The notes: a model not told the origin generated them from the sequence alone. A stretch of DNA of 37,993 nt from CAZEZY01 sp964516635 (GCA_964516635.1 CAZEZY010000004.1:1-37993); one strand, 5' to 3'; positions 14,646 to 21,968 are shown, numbered from the stretch's first letter. Made by a program: numbers and translations.

Positions 14646-15650
14646 ATGGCGCTGAGCCTCACCATCCAGCCGGCCGATGGCCCTTCACTGGCCACCGCAG
14701 TGGCCATGCTGCAGCGCGGCGGCCTGGTGGCCATGCCGACCGAAACGGTGTATGGACTGGCGGCCGATGCCGACCAGCCCGAAGCGGTGGCCAGGGTATT
14801 CGCCGCCAAGGGTCGGCCCAGCCACCACCCGCTCATCGTGCACGTGACCGATGCCCAGGCGGTGGACCACTACGCCACCCAGGTGCCGGCCTTTGCCCGT
14901 GCGCTCATGAAGGCCTTCTGGCCAGGGCCACTCACGCTGATTCTTCCCCGCCAGCCGGGGGTGGCTCATGACGTGGCCGGCGGTCAGGATTCCATCGGCC
15001 TGCGCTGCCCTTCGCACCCGGTGGCTCAGGCCCTGCTGGAGGCCTGCCGGCAGGTGGGTATCCGGGGTCTGGCCGCACCCAGCGCCAACCGTTTTGGCCG
15101 TGTCAGTCCCACCACGGCCAGCCATGTGCAAGACGAGTTCCTGGGTCTGCTGGACGACACCGGCCTGACCCTGCTGGATGGTGGCCCCTGCCAGGTGGGT
15201 ATCGAATCCACCATCATCGACTGCACCCGTGGACACCCGGTGCTGTTGCGACCTGGCATGCTGCCTGCCAGTGCCCTGGAACAGGCCGCCGGCATGCCCA
15301 TGAAGGCTCGTGACGATCACGCCCCCCGAGCCTCCGGCACGCTCGCATCACACTATGCACCCAAAGCCCAGGTGCGCCTCATGTCCGGTCCGGATATCCA
15401 GGTCGCTCTGGATCTGCTCGGCAAGGACGCCCGACACATTGCCGTGTACAGTCGTCAACCGCTCCACACGTCCAGCCACCACATTCGCCTGGAGCGCATG
15501 CCCGCCCAGGCTGGCGCCTGTGCACAGGAATTGTTCGCGGTGCTGCGGGCTCTGGATACCCACGACACCCGTCTGATCTGGGTCGAGTCACCACCCGAAG
15601 ACCCGGCATGGGATGGCGTTCGTGACCGCCTGCAACGGGCAGCGGCTTGA
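14646..15650 (+). CDS. L-threonylcarbamoyladenylate synthase, Sua5 type
   Basis: A 334-residue enzyme making threonylcarbamoyl-AMP from threonine, bicarbonate and ATP, the first step of the tRNA t6A37 modification. The N-terminal YrdC domain (about 1-200) shows MPTETVYGLAADA, the KGRPSHHPLIVHV block with nucleotide-binding Lys/Arg, and SANRFGRVSPTTASHV. The C-terminal extension (HYAPKAQVRLM to HDTRLIWVESPPED) is the Sua5 domain, absent from the short TsaC form. An in-frame ATG lies 28 codons upstream inside purK, but the chosen ATG directly after the purK stop is more natural. Co-transcription with purEK appears likely and links a housekeeping tRNA modification to purine synthesis. Confidence 0.93.
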   Translation: MALSLTIQPADGPSLATAVAMLQRGGLVAMPTETVYGLAADADQPEAVARVFAAKGRPSHHPLIVHVTDAQAVDHYATQVPAFARALMKAFWPGPLTLILPRQPGVAHDVAGGQDSIGLRCPSHPVAQALLEACRQVGIRGLAAPSANRFGRVSPTTASHVQDEFLGLLDDTGLTLLDGGPCQVGIESTIIDCTRGHPVLLRPGMLPASALEQAAGMPMKARDDHAPRASGTLASHYAPKAQVRLMSGPDIQVALDLLGKDARHIAVYSRQPLHTSSHHIRLERMPAQAGACAQELFAVLRALDTHDTRLIWVESPPEDPAWDGVRDRLQRAAA

Positions 15651-15793
15651 GCATTCCTGTGAATTCATGATCATCGACCATCGTCAACCCGGGGTATCGG
15701 CGAGACGGATGAAGCCATTGGGCAAGTCAAGCAACAGGGCAACAACCGTGACCTTCACCACGCGAGTTGCCCCAATCAGAAGGACACCACTGA

Positions 15794-16699
15794 ATGGATT
15801 GGGTTAATCAGGCCAGCGAATGGCTGGGCCACTGGAGCATCGAACTGGGCCAGCTCACCGTCACCCTGTTCCGGATCACCGTCATCATCACGGTGGCCTG
15901 GTTCATCAAACGGTTGTTGCACAAGATGGTTGGCGGTCTGCGCAATCACCTCACCAGGGGCCTGGACGACCGCGAAGCCGTCAAGCGCGCCGAAACCCTC
16001 GGCCGTGTCATCCGTTACCTCATCAGTGTGGTCGTCACGCTGGTAGGAACGATGCTGGTGCTGTCCGAAATGGGCATCTCACTGGCCCCCATCCTGGGAG
16101 CGGCCGGTGTGGTGGGGCTGGCCGTGGGTTTTGGCGCACAGAGCCTGGTGAGAGACTATTTTTCGGGCTTCTTCATGCTGCTCGAAAACCAGATACGGCA
16201 AGGCGATGTGGTCACCCTGGCCGGACAGACCGGTACCGTGGAAGAAATCACGTTGCGTTATGTCCAGTTGCGCGACTACGCGGGCAATGTGTATTTCATT
16301 CCCAATGGCCAGATCACCCTGGTGATCAACATGACCCGAGGATTCGGCAATGCGGTGATCGAGGTGGGGGTGGCCTATCGCGAAGACGTGGATCAGGTGA
16401 TGGCGGTGATGCATCGGGTGGCCGCTGAATTGAGACAGGACCCTGAATTCGGACCACGCATTCTGCAAGACCTGGAAATGGCGGGGGTGAACGACTGGGC
16501 GGCATCGGCGGTGATGATTCGCGCGCGGCTGCGCTGCCAGGCGCAGGAACAGTTCGGGGTCCGCCGTGAATACCTGAAACGGCTCAAGAAAGCATTTGAT
16601 GCCGAGGGGATCGAAATCCCGTTCCCGCACATGACCGTCTATGCAGGCGAACCCAAGCAGGGCAAAGCCCCGGCTTTCCGGCTGGAACCGCCGGGTTGA
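15794..16699 (+). CDS. Small-conductance mechanosensitive channel, MscS family
   Basis: A 301-residue inner-membrane channel. Membrane segments are at about residues 20-38, 72-92 (LISVVVTLVGTMLVLSEMG) and the pore-lining TM3 (LGAAGVVGLAVGFGAQSLVRDYFSGFFML), which has the Gly/Ala packing pattern and the downstream kink typical of MscS. The cytoplasmic beta domain follows (GDVVTLAGQTGTVEEITLRYVQLRDYAGNVYFIPNGQI) and then the alpha-beta C-terminal cage. Length is close to E. coli MscS (286). AAGGA lies 9 bases before the ATG. It is preceded by a 143-bp gap in which no gene, terminator or clear promoter was seen, and it converges with minE over an 18-bp gap. It probably releases solutes on hypo-osmotic shock. 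Confidence 0.93.
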   Translation: MDWVNQASEWLGHWSIELGQLTVTLFRITVIITVAWFIKRLLHKMVGGLRNHLTRGLDDREAVKRAETLGRVIRYLISVVVTLVGTMLVLSEMGISLAPILGAAGVVGLAVGFGAQSLVRDYFSGFFMLLENQIRQGDVVTLAGQTGTVEEITLRYVQLRDYAGNVYFIPNGQITLVINMTRGFGNAVIEVGVAYREDVDQVMAVMHRVAAELRQDPEFGPRILQDLEMAGVNDWAASAVMIRARLRCQAQEQFGVRREYLKRLKKAFDAEGIEIPFPHMTVYAGEPKQGKAPAFRLEPPG

Positions 16700-16717
16700 G
16701 CGGTCTGCAGGCGAAAA

Positions 16718-16978
16718 TTAACGCGAATCGGGCAGTTCGATCTTCACCTCGAGCACCTCGAGGTTGTCCTGACGCTCGAGCTGCACCTTGATGTCAGAAG
16801 GGTTGATGCGCACGTATTTGCTGATCACGGCCACCAGCTCCCGTTGGAGATCCGGCAAGTAGTCGGGTTCCGCCGCGTTGCGGCCACTGCGTTCATGGGC
16901 CAGGATGATCTGCAGCCGTTCCTTGGCCACACTGGCCGTCTTCTTCTTTTCGCCCAGCAGGAATGAAAGGAAAGACAT
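16718..16978 (-). CDS. minE: Cell division topological specificity factor MinE
   Basis: An 86-residue protein with the E. coli MinE plan: an N-terminal membrane-targeting segment (MSFLSFLLGEKKKTA), the MinD-binding helix SVAKERLQIILAHERSG, then the C-terminal topological domain PDYLPDLQRELVAVISKYVRINPSDIKVQLERQ. It stimulates MinD ATPase and drives pole-to-pole oscillation. A GTG 3 codons upstream overlaps the minD stop, but a GGGAGG motif is well spaced for the ATG chosen here, and the protein aligns to E. coli MinE from this Met. It is the last gene of minC-minD-minE. Confidence 0.97.
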   Translation of the reverse strand: MSFLSFLLGEKKKTASVAKERLQIILAHERSGRNAAEPDYLPDLQRELVAVISKYVRINPSDIKVQLERQDNLEVLEVKIELPDSR

Positions 16979-16983
16979 GCCGC

Positions 16984-17796
16984 TCACCTCCCGAACAGGC
17001 GCTTGAACAGGCCAGGCTTCTGGGCGTCGATGAACCGCAAGGGACGGTCGTTGCCGAGGAAACGTTCGATCACGTCCTTGTAGGCTTCTGACACATCGCT
17101 GCCTTGCATGTGAATGGCCGGCGTGCCCTGGTTGGAGGCCTGCAGCACGTTTTCGCTTTCCGGGATGACCCCGATCAGCTTGATGCGCAGGATGTCCTGG
17201 ATGTCTTCCAGCGACAGCATCTGTCCGTCCTGTACCCGGTTGGGGTTGTATCGGGTGATGAGCAGGTGTTCCCTGATGGGTTCACGGCCTTCGATGGCCC
17301 GTTTCGTCTTGCTGCCAAGCATGCCCAGGATGCGGTCCGAGTCGCGAACGCTCGAAACTTCGGGATTGGTGACCACCAGGGCCTCGTCGGCGTAATGCAT
17401 GGCCATGAGGGCACCGGTCTCGATGCCCGCCGGGGAATCGCAGACGATGTATTCAAAACCCATGCCGGCCAGGTCATTCAGCACCCGTTCCACCCCTGCC
17501 TGCGTCAGGGCATCCTTGTCGCGGGTCTGGCTGGCAGCCAGCACGAACAGGTTGTCGCACTGCTTGTCCTTGATGAGGGCCTGGTTGAGGTTGGCTTCGT
17601 TGTGGATGACGTTGATGAAGTCGTACACGACGCGGCGCTCACAGCCCATGATCAGATCGAGGTTGCGCAGGCCGACGTCGAAATCGATGACAACGGTCTT
17701 GAAGCCCTTGAGGGCCAGACCAGCCGCAAAGCTGGCGCTGGTGGTGGTCTTTCCAACGCCCCCTTTGCCCGAGGTGACGACGACAATTTTGGTCAT
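16984..17796 (-). CDS. minD: Septum-site determining ATPase MinD
   Basis: A 270-residue membrane-associated ATPase of the ParA/MinD family. The deviant Walker A motif SGKGGVGKTT lies at residues 9-18, followed by VIDFDVGLRNLDLIMGCERRVVYD, the Walker B-type CDSPAGIETGALMAMHYAD, and the C-terminal amphipathic membrane-targeting helix KPGLFKRLFGR. It recruits MinC and is released by MinE. The start was placed at MTKIVVV; an in-frame ATG seven codons upstream is unlikely, because the family begins here. The gene lies 30 bp after minC and 5 bp before minE, in the canonical order. Confidence 0.98.
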   Translation of the reverse strand: MTKIVVVTSGKGGVGKTTTSASFAAGLALKGFKTVVIDFDVGLRNLDLIMGCERRVVYDFINVIHNEANLNQALIKDKQCDNLFVLAASQTRDKDALTQAGVERVLNDLAGMGFEYIVCDSPAGIETGALMAMHYADEALVVTNPEVSSVRDSDRILGMLGSKTKRAIEGREPIREHLLITRYNPNRVQDGQMLSLEDIQDILRIKLIGVIPESENVLQASNQGTPAIHMQGSDVSEAYKDVIERFLGNDRPLRFIDAQKPGLFKRLFGR

Positions 17797-17826
17797 GGAT
17801 GGCTTTCTGTTGTGCAATGCAGCCGG

Positions 17827-18570
17827 TCAGGCCATGGGTTCGATCAGGAGGCGCTCCCCCTGATCACGGGTGTCCAGACGGATTTGTGCGGCTTTGCCCC
17901 GGACGTTGTCCGGCAGCGGCACTTCACTGGTGCGGTAAATGCCAGCGATCGAAACCAGTTCGGCTTCCAGTTCGCGAGCAAAGATTCGGGCAGAGACATC
18001 ACCACGGGCACCCGCAATCGCCTTGCCACGCAAAGGCGCATAGACGTGAATGTGACCGTCGGCCACGACTTCGGCACCCGGGTTGACCATGGCCGTGACA
18101 ACGAGGTCGCGACCACGCGCATACACCTGTTGCCCCGATCGCAATGGCCTGTCGATGATGAGGGCAGGCAAAGACGGAGCGAGGGGCGCTGGTGACGGTG
18201 CAACCTGGGGTTCGGGTGCCCCACTCGACAAGCGGTCTGAAGCGAGGGCATCGTCGGCCCAGACCAGACCCGCCGCTTCGGCGGCTTCACGCTGGGCTCC
18301 GGTCCCGCCTTTGTAGGCCATGGGGCGCAAGCGCCGTTCACGCAGCCAGGCGATCAGCCGGTTGAAATCGGGGATCTCGGCTTCGCTCAGCGCCAGGAGG
18401 TCGATCAGCAGAGGATCCTGATCGAAAAACTCGCTGTCTGCGCCAAAGCGCGTGATCCAGTCCTGTTGCAGCGTGTCCAGATCGGCGGTGCGCAACAGGA
18501 ATGCCACCAGGGGCCACTGGGCACTCTTGATCTCGAAACCGGGGGATGGAACTGCGGAAGCAGGCGGCAT
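17827..18570 (-). CDS. minC: Septum-site determining protein MinC
   Basis: A 247-residue FtsZ-polymerisation inhibitor. The N-terminal domain (about 1-105) contains FEIKSAQWPLVAFLLRTADLDTLQQDW; a Pro/Ala linker (APEPQVAPSPAPLAPSLPA) leads to the C-terminal beta-helix domain with RSGQQVYARGRDLVVTAMVNPGAEVVADGHIHVYAPLRGKAIAG, the conserved MinD/FtsZ-binding surface. The start chosen is an ATG; a TTG 8 codons upstream is possible. It is the first gene of the min operon and is transcribed away from the origin-like interval that begins just upstream, an unusual neighbourhood. Confidence 0.96.
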   Translation of the reverse strand: MPPASAVPSPGFEIKSAQWPLVAFLLRTADLDTLQQDWITRFGADSEFFDQDPLLIDLLALSEAEIPDFNRLIAWLRERRLRPMAYKGGTGAQREAAEAAGLVWADDALASDRLSSGAPEPQVAPSPAPLAPSLPALIIDRPLRSGQQVYARGRDLVVTAMVNPGAEVVADGHIHVYAPLRGKAIAGARGDVSARIFARELEAELVSIAGIYRTSEVPLPDNVRGKAAQIRLDTRDQGERLLIEPMA

Positions 18571-18708
18571 GGAAGATGGCAACCGAAAAACCAAATCTTA
18601 ACAGCCCGGGGATACCGTTGATCGCATGCATCGGCGCCCCATGCCTTTGAGGGACGGGATGGTGGTTGTTTTTTTCCACTGACTTTCTTTGATGTTTGTT
18701 TCAAAAGA

Positions 18709-18723
18709 TAGTGGTAGTAGTAA
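18709..18723. promoter_or_regulatory. DnaA-trio-like triplet array
   Basis: Plus strand TAG-TGG-TAG-TAG-TAA, equal to 3'-GAT-5'-type trios when read from the DnaA box side. It sits between the AT-rich tract and the nearest DnaA box, the position at which DnaA filaments load on single strands. Confidence 0.65.
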
Positions 18724-18763
18724 GCCAGCCGTTTGTCTGGGGACAACCCCGAAAACCCTGACA

Positions 18764-18776
18764 TATCAAACGGTTG
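18764..18776 (+). promoter_or_regulatory. IHF-binding consensus
   Basis: TATCAAACGGTTG matches the IHF consensus WATCAANNNNTTR at every defined position. An IHF bend between DnaA boxes is the classical arrangement of gamma- and betaproteobacterial origins. Confidence 0.6.
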
Positions 18777-18791
18777 CGTGCGCGTTGACGC

Positions 18792-18800
18792 TGTGGATGA
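18792..18800 (-). promoter_or_regulatory. DnaA box
   Basis: TGTGGATGA on plus, i.e. TCATCCACA on minus: 8 of 9 matches to TTATCCACA. Confidence 0.6.
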
Positions 18801-18852
18801 ATGCGCCGTTCGAGGGTGGTGAACCATGAACAAGTCATCGTCTTTGCTTTAA

Positions 18853-18893
18853 CCTGTGGACAACTGACGGGTTGTTCGACAATTGTCCACAGG
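18853..18893. repeat. Inverted pair of DnaA boxes
   Basis: CCTGTGGACAA (18853-18863) and TTGTCCACAGG (18883-18893) form a perfect 11-bp inverted repeat with a 19-bp spacer. Each arm contains a TTGTCCACA DnaA box (8 of 9), one on each strand. This could also fold as a cruciform or RNA hairpin, but the box sequences argue for DnaA binding. Confidence 0.7.
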
Positions 18894-18941
18894 TTTGTGC
18901 AGGTCAGCTTTTGTCGCCCGATTGGTGACGGTGGTGTAAAG

Positions 18942-18963
18942 CTGGCCCGGTTCAGCGGGCCAG
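18942..18963 (-). terminator. Hairpin at the end of cueR, possible terminator
   Basis: CTGGCCCG (18942-18949) and CGGGCCAG (18956-18963) form an 8-bp stem with a 6-base loop, and the cueR stop codon lies in the loop and 3' arm. In the cueR direction it is followed only by a short TTT, so intrinsic termination would be weak. It would shield the origin-like region from copZ-cueR transcription. Confidence 0.45.
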
Positions 18964-19374
18964 ATCGTCCAGAATCGGGCAATCGGGACGGTCATCGCCG
19001 TGGCAACAGGTGGTCAGTCTGACCAGACTGCGTTCCATGGCCTGTAATTGGTCGATGCGCTGGCGCAAAGCCTTCAGATGGCTTTCGGCGATCTGCTTGA
19101 CCTGTGCACTCGAACGCTCACGCCGTTGCCAGAGGTTCACCAGCTCGCCGATGGCATTCATGGAAAAGCCCAGGTCGCGCGCCCGCTTGATGAAACGCAG
19201 CGTGTGCACATCGCTGTCGCTGTAGAGGCGGTATCCACTCTCGGTGCGGTTCACGGCAGGCAGCAGCCCGAGCGATTCGTAGTGACGGATCATCTTGGCC
19301 GTCACCCCCGAAAGGGTTGCGGCCTGCCCGATGTGAACCGGGTCTGTCCATGCTTTCTCGGTCAAGGCATTCAC
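18952..19374 (-). CDS. cueR: Cu(I)-responsive MerR-family regulator
   Basis: A 140-residue regulator. The MerR winged helix (about 10-75) reads HIGQAATLSGVTAKMIRHYESLGLLP and GYRLYSDSDVHTLRFIKRARDLGFS, followed by a dimerisation coiled coil. The metal loop CHGDDRPDC has the C-x7-C spacing of CueR (E. coli C112 and C120), indicating monovalent copper, silver or gold sensing. The start is a GTG that overlaps the copZ stop by 4 bp (GTGA), giving translational coupling with the chaperone gene. Regulated promoters are the two MerR-type elements in the copZ-copA gap. A longer in-frame reading extends antisense into copZ and is rejected. Confidence 0.92.
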   Translation of the reverse strand: MNALTEKAWTDPVHIGQAATLSGVTAKMIRHYESLGLLPAVNRTESGYRLYSDSDVHTLRFIKRARDLGFSMNAIGELVNLWQRRERSSAQVKQIAESHLKALRQRIDQLQAMERSLVRLTTCCHGDDRPDCPILDDLAR

Positions 19375-19565
19375 GCGACCTGATAGCCTTCTTCGGTGAT
19401 GGCAGCGACCAGGGTATCCCGGTCCTTGCTGCTGTTCACTGTCACCGTTTGCATCGGGCGATCGATCTCGACGGTGACTTGAGGGTCCACCGATTTGAGG
19501 GCCTGCATCACCGCTTTCTCGCAATGGCCACAGGTCATGCCCTGAACATTGAACTGGTATTCCAT
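19371..19565 (-). CDS. copZ: Copper chaperone CopZ (heavy-metal-associated domain)
   Basis: A 64-residue single HMA domain. The copper-binding motif GMTCGHCEKAV is at residues 9-19, and the remainder forms the expected beta-alpha-beta-beta-alpha-beta fold (SVDPQVTVEIDRPMQTVTV, AAITEEGYQVA). It delivers Cu(I) to the CopA ATPase encoded divergently. GGAAA lies about 7 bases before the ATG chosen; an in-frame start 14 codons upstream would read into the promoter and is rejected. It shares a transcript with cueR. Confidence 0.95.
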   Translation of the reverse strand: MEYQFNVQGMTCGHCEKAVMQALKSVDPQVTVEIDRPMQTVTVNSSKDRDTLVAAITEEGYQVA

Positions 19566-19590
19566 GGGGATTTCCTTTCTTGATGGTGCG

Positions 19591-19621
19591 AGTATGAACC
19601 TTCCCATGGTGTCAAGGTCAA
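19591..19621 (-). promoter_or_regulatory. CueR-type promoter of copZ-cueR
   Basis: On minus, TTGACC (19621-19616) and CATACT (19596-19591) are separated by exactly 19 bp, the long spacer diagnostic of MerR-activated promoters. The spacer holds a dyad with ACCTT (19598-19602) and AAGGT (19614-19618) arms, the CueR operator pattern. Predicted transcription start is about 20 bases before the copZ ATG. Confidence 0.85.
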
Positions 19622-19646
19622 GTCGCTGCTGGACAGAAGGACAAGC

Positions 19647-19677
19647 TTGACCTTCCCATGATGTCAGGGTTCATACT
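19647..19677 (+). promoter_or_regulatory. CueR-type promoter of copA
   Basis: TTGACC (19647-19652) and CATACT (19672-19677) are again separated by 19 bp. The dyad (ACCTTCCC at 19650 and CAGGGT ending 19670) resembles the copZ operator at 19 of 21 positions when both are read on plus. The predicted start site at 19683-19684 coincides with the first copA ATG. Confidence 0.85.
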
Positions 19678-19683
19678 CTGCCG

Positions 19684-21939
19684 ATGCAAGCTCGCCTCAA
19701 CATCATGGATCCTGTGACTTTCGACATCGGCATTGGTGGCATGACCTGTGCCTCCTGTGTGGGACGGGTGGAAAGGGCATTGCGCAAGGTGCCCGGTGTT
19801 CAGGAGGTGTCGGTCAATCTGGCCACGGAGACGGCACGGGTTCAAGGCCAGCCCTCAGATGAGGACGAGCCATCGGCGTGGCAGGCGCGTGTGCACCGGG
19901 CGATCCGGGATGCCGGTTATGAGCCACGACCGTTGCAGCTGGAACCGGCTGACGCCAACGACCGCTACCTGGGTGTGCCCCGCGATGCCTGGCCGGTGTT
20001 GCTGGGTGGGCTGCTCACCCTGCCGCTGGCAGGCCCGATGGTGGGTGACCTGTTGGGTGAGCACTGGATGTTGCCGGCTTTCTGGCAGTTCCTGCTGGCC
20101 ACGCCGGTGCAATGGGTGCTGGGTGCCCGTTTCTACCGGGCCGGCTGGCACGCCCTCAAGGCCCTGACCGGGAACATGGAACTGCTGGTGGCGATCGGCA
20201 CCAGTGCCGCCTGGGGCATGAGCACCTGGTTGTGGTGGCGTGCCGAACCCGGTGAGACGGTTCACCTCTATTACGAAGCCTCGGCCATGGTGATCACGCT
20301 CGTGTTGCTGGGCAAATGGCTGGAAGCGCGTGCGAAGCGACAGACCACCGAAGCCATTCGTGCCTTGCAGGCCTTGCGACCCGAGACGGCCCATCTGATG
20401 CCCGACGGGATCCGTCGCGATGCGCCAATCGATGTACCGGTTTCGGAATTGCTGGTGGGCGATGTGGTGATGGTCAAACCCGGGGAACGTGTGCCTGCCG
20501 ATGGGCTCCTGATCAGGGGTCAGACCCAGGTGGATGAATCCATGCTCACGGGCGAGCCCATGCCGGTGGCGAAATCGCCAGGTGACGTTGTGACGGGTGG
20601 AAGCCTCAATGGCGAAGGGGCGGTGCAGTGCCGGGTGACGGCGGTGGGCTCGCAGAGCGTGCTGCAACGCATCATTTCCCTGGTTCAGGACGCGCAGGCC
20701 GCCAAATCACCGGTCCAGCGCCTGGTGGATCGGGTGGCTGCCGTGTTTGTGCCAGTGGTTCTGGTGATCGCCCTGGCCACTTTCCTGGGCTGGTGGCAGT
20801 GGCAGGGTGTGTCTCTGGAAGAGGCCGTTCTGCATGCCGTGGCCGTGCTGGTGATTGCCTGTCCCTGCGCACTCGGGCTGGCCACGCCCGCGGCCATCAT
20901 GGTTGGTACCGGAGTGGCAGCCCGCCACGGCATCCTGATCAAGGACGCCGAAGCGCTGGAACGGGCCCACCGGGTGGACACGGTGGTTTTCGACAAGACC
21001 GGTACCCTGACCGAGGGCCAGCCGCAACTGGTCCGCCTCGTCACGATCGAGGGAGTGGATCGCGATGCGGCCTTGCAAGCTGCCGCGGCTTTGCAGTCGC
21101 AAAGCGAGCACCCGCTGGCCCATGCGGTGTTGCAGGCGTCTGCCGAAGTGGCAGCCGAACGGCCTCAGGCGCAAGATGTCGAATCGGTGCCCGGTCGAGG
21201 GACCCGCGGCCAGGTGCAGGGGGTGACGATGTACCTGGGCAGCCTGCGGTGGATGAACGAACTCGGCGCCGATCTGGGCAGCCTGGCCCCACAGGCCCAA
21301 ACCTTGCAGACCGAAGGGGGCACGGTTTCGGTGCTGGCGATGGGTCAGGATGTGGTGCAGGCGCTGGCGCTGCTGGCCTTTGCCGATGAGCCCAAACCGG
21401 GCGCTGCTCTGGCCATTTCGGGATTGCGTGCCCGTGGACTGAAGCTGATCATGCTCTCTGGAGACAACCGGGGCGCTGCCGAAGCCATGGCACGTCGGCT
21501 GGGGCTGCGCCCCGAAGCCGGTGAAGTGCAGGCCGAGGTCCTGCCGGCCGACAAAGCCGTCCGGGTGGCCGAACTCAAGGCCAGCGGCCATCGGGTGGCG
21601 ATGGTGGGAGACGGCGTCAACGACGCCCCGGCACTGGCCGCTGCCGATGTGGGCATGGCCATGAGTCATGCCCAGGGCGGCTCCGACGTGGCCATGCACG
21701 CCGCGGGCATCACGCTGATGCGTGGTGACCCCCTGCTGGTTGGAGCCGCCCTCGACATATCCGGACGCACCGTCGCCAAGATCCGCCAGAACCTGTTCTG
21801 GGCGTTCGTCTACAACACCGCTGGCATCCCACTGGCCGCCCTGGGTTTTCTGAGTCCTGTGGTGGCCGGTGCGGCCATGGCGTTGAGTTCGGTCAGCGTG
21901 GTCACCAATGCCCTGTGGCTCAAGCGCTGGAAACCTTGA
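19684..21939 (+). CDS. copA: Cu(I)-exporting P1B-type ATPase CopA
   Basis: A 751-residue copper pump with one N-terminal HMA domain (GGMTCASCVGRVERAL, residues 18-33). Eight membrane helices include the CPC motif (CPCALGLATPAAIMVGTG). The cytoplasmic domains show the actuator loop MLTGEPMPV, phosphorylation site FDKTGTLTEGQ, the HP motif QSEHPLAHAV and hinge GDGVNDAPALAAADVG. All catalytic residues are present, and the length is typical. Two starts are possible: ATG 19684, which sits on the predicted transcript start, or ATG 19705 (MDPVTFD), which is closer to the domain. Neither has a ribosome binding site. The gene is divergent from copZ-cueR, and copper induction through CueR is well supported by the promoter. 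Confidence 0.96.
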   Translation: MQARLNIMDPVTFDIGIGGMTCASCVGRVERALRKVPGVQEVSVNLATETARVQGQPSDEDEPSAWQARVHRAIRDAGYEPRPLQLEPADANDRYLGVPRDAWPVLLGGLLTLPLAGPMVGDLLGEHWMLPAFWQFLLATPVQWVLGARFYRAGWHALKALTGNMELLVAIGTSAAWGMSTWLWWRAEPGETVHLYYEASAMVITLVLLGKWLEARAKRQTTEAIRALQALRPETAHLMPDGIRRDAPIDVPVSELLVGDVVMVKPGERVPADGLLIRGQTQVDESMLTGEPMPVAKSPGDVVTGGSLNGEGAVQCRVTAVGSQSVLQRIISLVQDAQAAKSPVQRLVDRVAAVFVPVVLVIALATFLGWWQWQGVSLEEAVLHAVAVLVIACPCALGLATPAAIMVGTGVAARHGILIKDAEALERAHRVDTVVFDKTGTLTEGQPQLVRLVTIEGVDRDAALQAAAALQSQSEHPLAHAVLQASAEVAAERPQAQDVESVPGRGTRGQVQGVTMYLGSLRWMNELGADLGSLAPQAQTLQTEGGTVSVLAMGQDVVQALALLAFADEPKPGAALAISGLRARGLKLIMLSGDNRGAAEAMARRLGLRPEAGEVQAEVLPADKAVRVAELKASGHRVAMVGDGVNDAPALAAADVGMAMSHAQGGSDVAMHAAGITLMRGDPLLVGAALDISGRTVAKIRQNLFWAFVYNTAGIPLAALGFLSPVVAGAAMALSSVSVVTNALWLKRWKP

Positions 21940-21954
21940 GCGGAATCGCCACGG

Positions 21955-21968
21955 TTGACTTGCATCAA
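21955..21968 (+). promoter_or_regulatory. FNR/CRP-superfamily box upstream of the hemerythrin gene
   Basis: TTGACTTGCATCAA matches the FNR consensus TTGAT-N4-ATCAA at 9 of 10 positions. With its centre at 21961.5, a class II site predicts a -10 at 21991-21996, where an extended TGT-CATGCT is found, and a start near 22003. It begins 15 bp after the copA stop. Confidence 0.6.

Larger units (their letters stand above)
18660..18893. other. Putative replication origin (oriC-like region)
   Basis: This lies in the only gene-free stretch over 300 bp in the window (18571-18951). In order it holds a T-rich, AT-rich tract (about 18668-18708), five DnaA-trio-like triplets (18709-18723), a GC-rich spacer, a degenerate DnaA box TGGGGACAA (18738-18746), a perfect IHF consensus (18764-18776), a box TGTGGATGA (18792-18800), and a pair of boxes in inverted orientation (18855-18863 and 18883-18891). 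The order DnaA box, GC spacer, trio, AT-rich tract read on minus is the basal unwinding module described for bacterial origins. No protein-coding sequence is credible inside. dnaA itself is not in the window, so this could be the main oriC separated from dnaA, a second-replicon origin, or a DnaA-titration or regulatory site. Confidence 0.7.

Noticed and set aside
15717..15778. Imperfect inverted repeat (ATTGGGCAA and TTGCCCCAAT) before the MscS gene
   Set aside because: The arms are about 43 bases apart and imperfect; no regulator family or terminator structure is suggested.
18660..18675. T-run in the minC-cueR gap as an intrinsic terminator
   Set aside because: No stable GC-rich stem precedes the T-run on plus and no plus-strand gene ends there; it fits better as part of the AT-rich origin tract.
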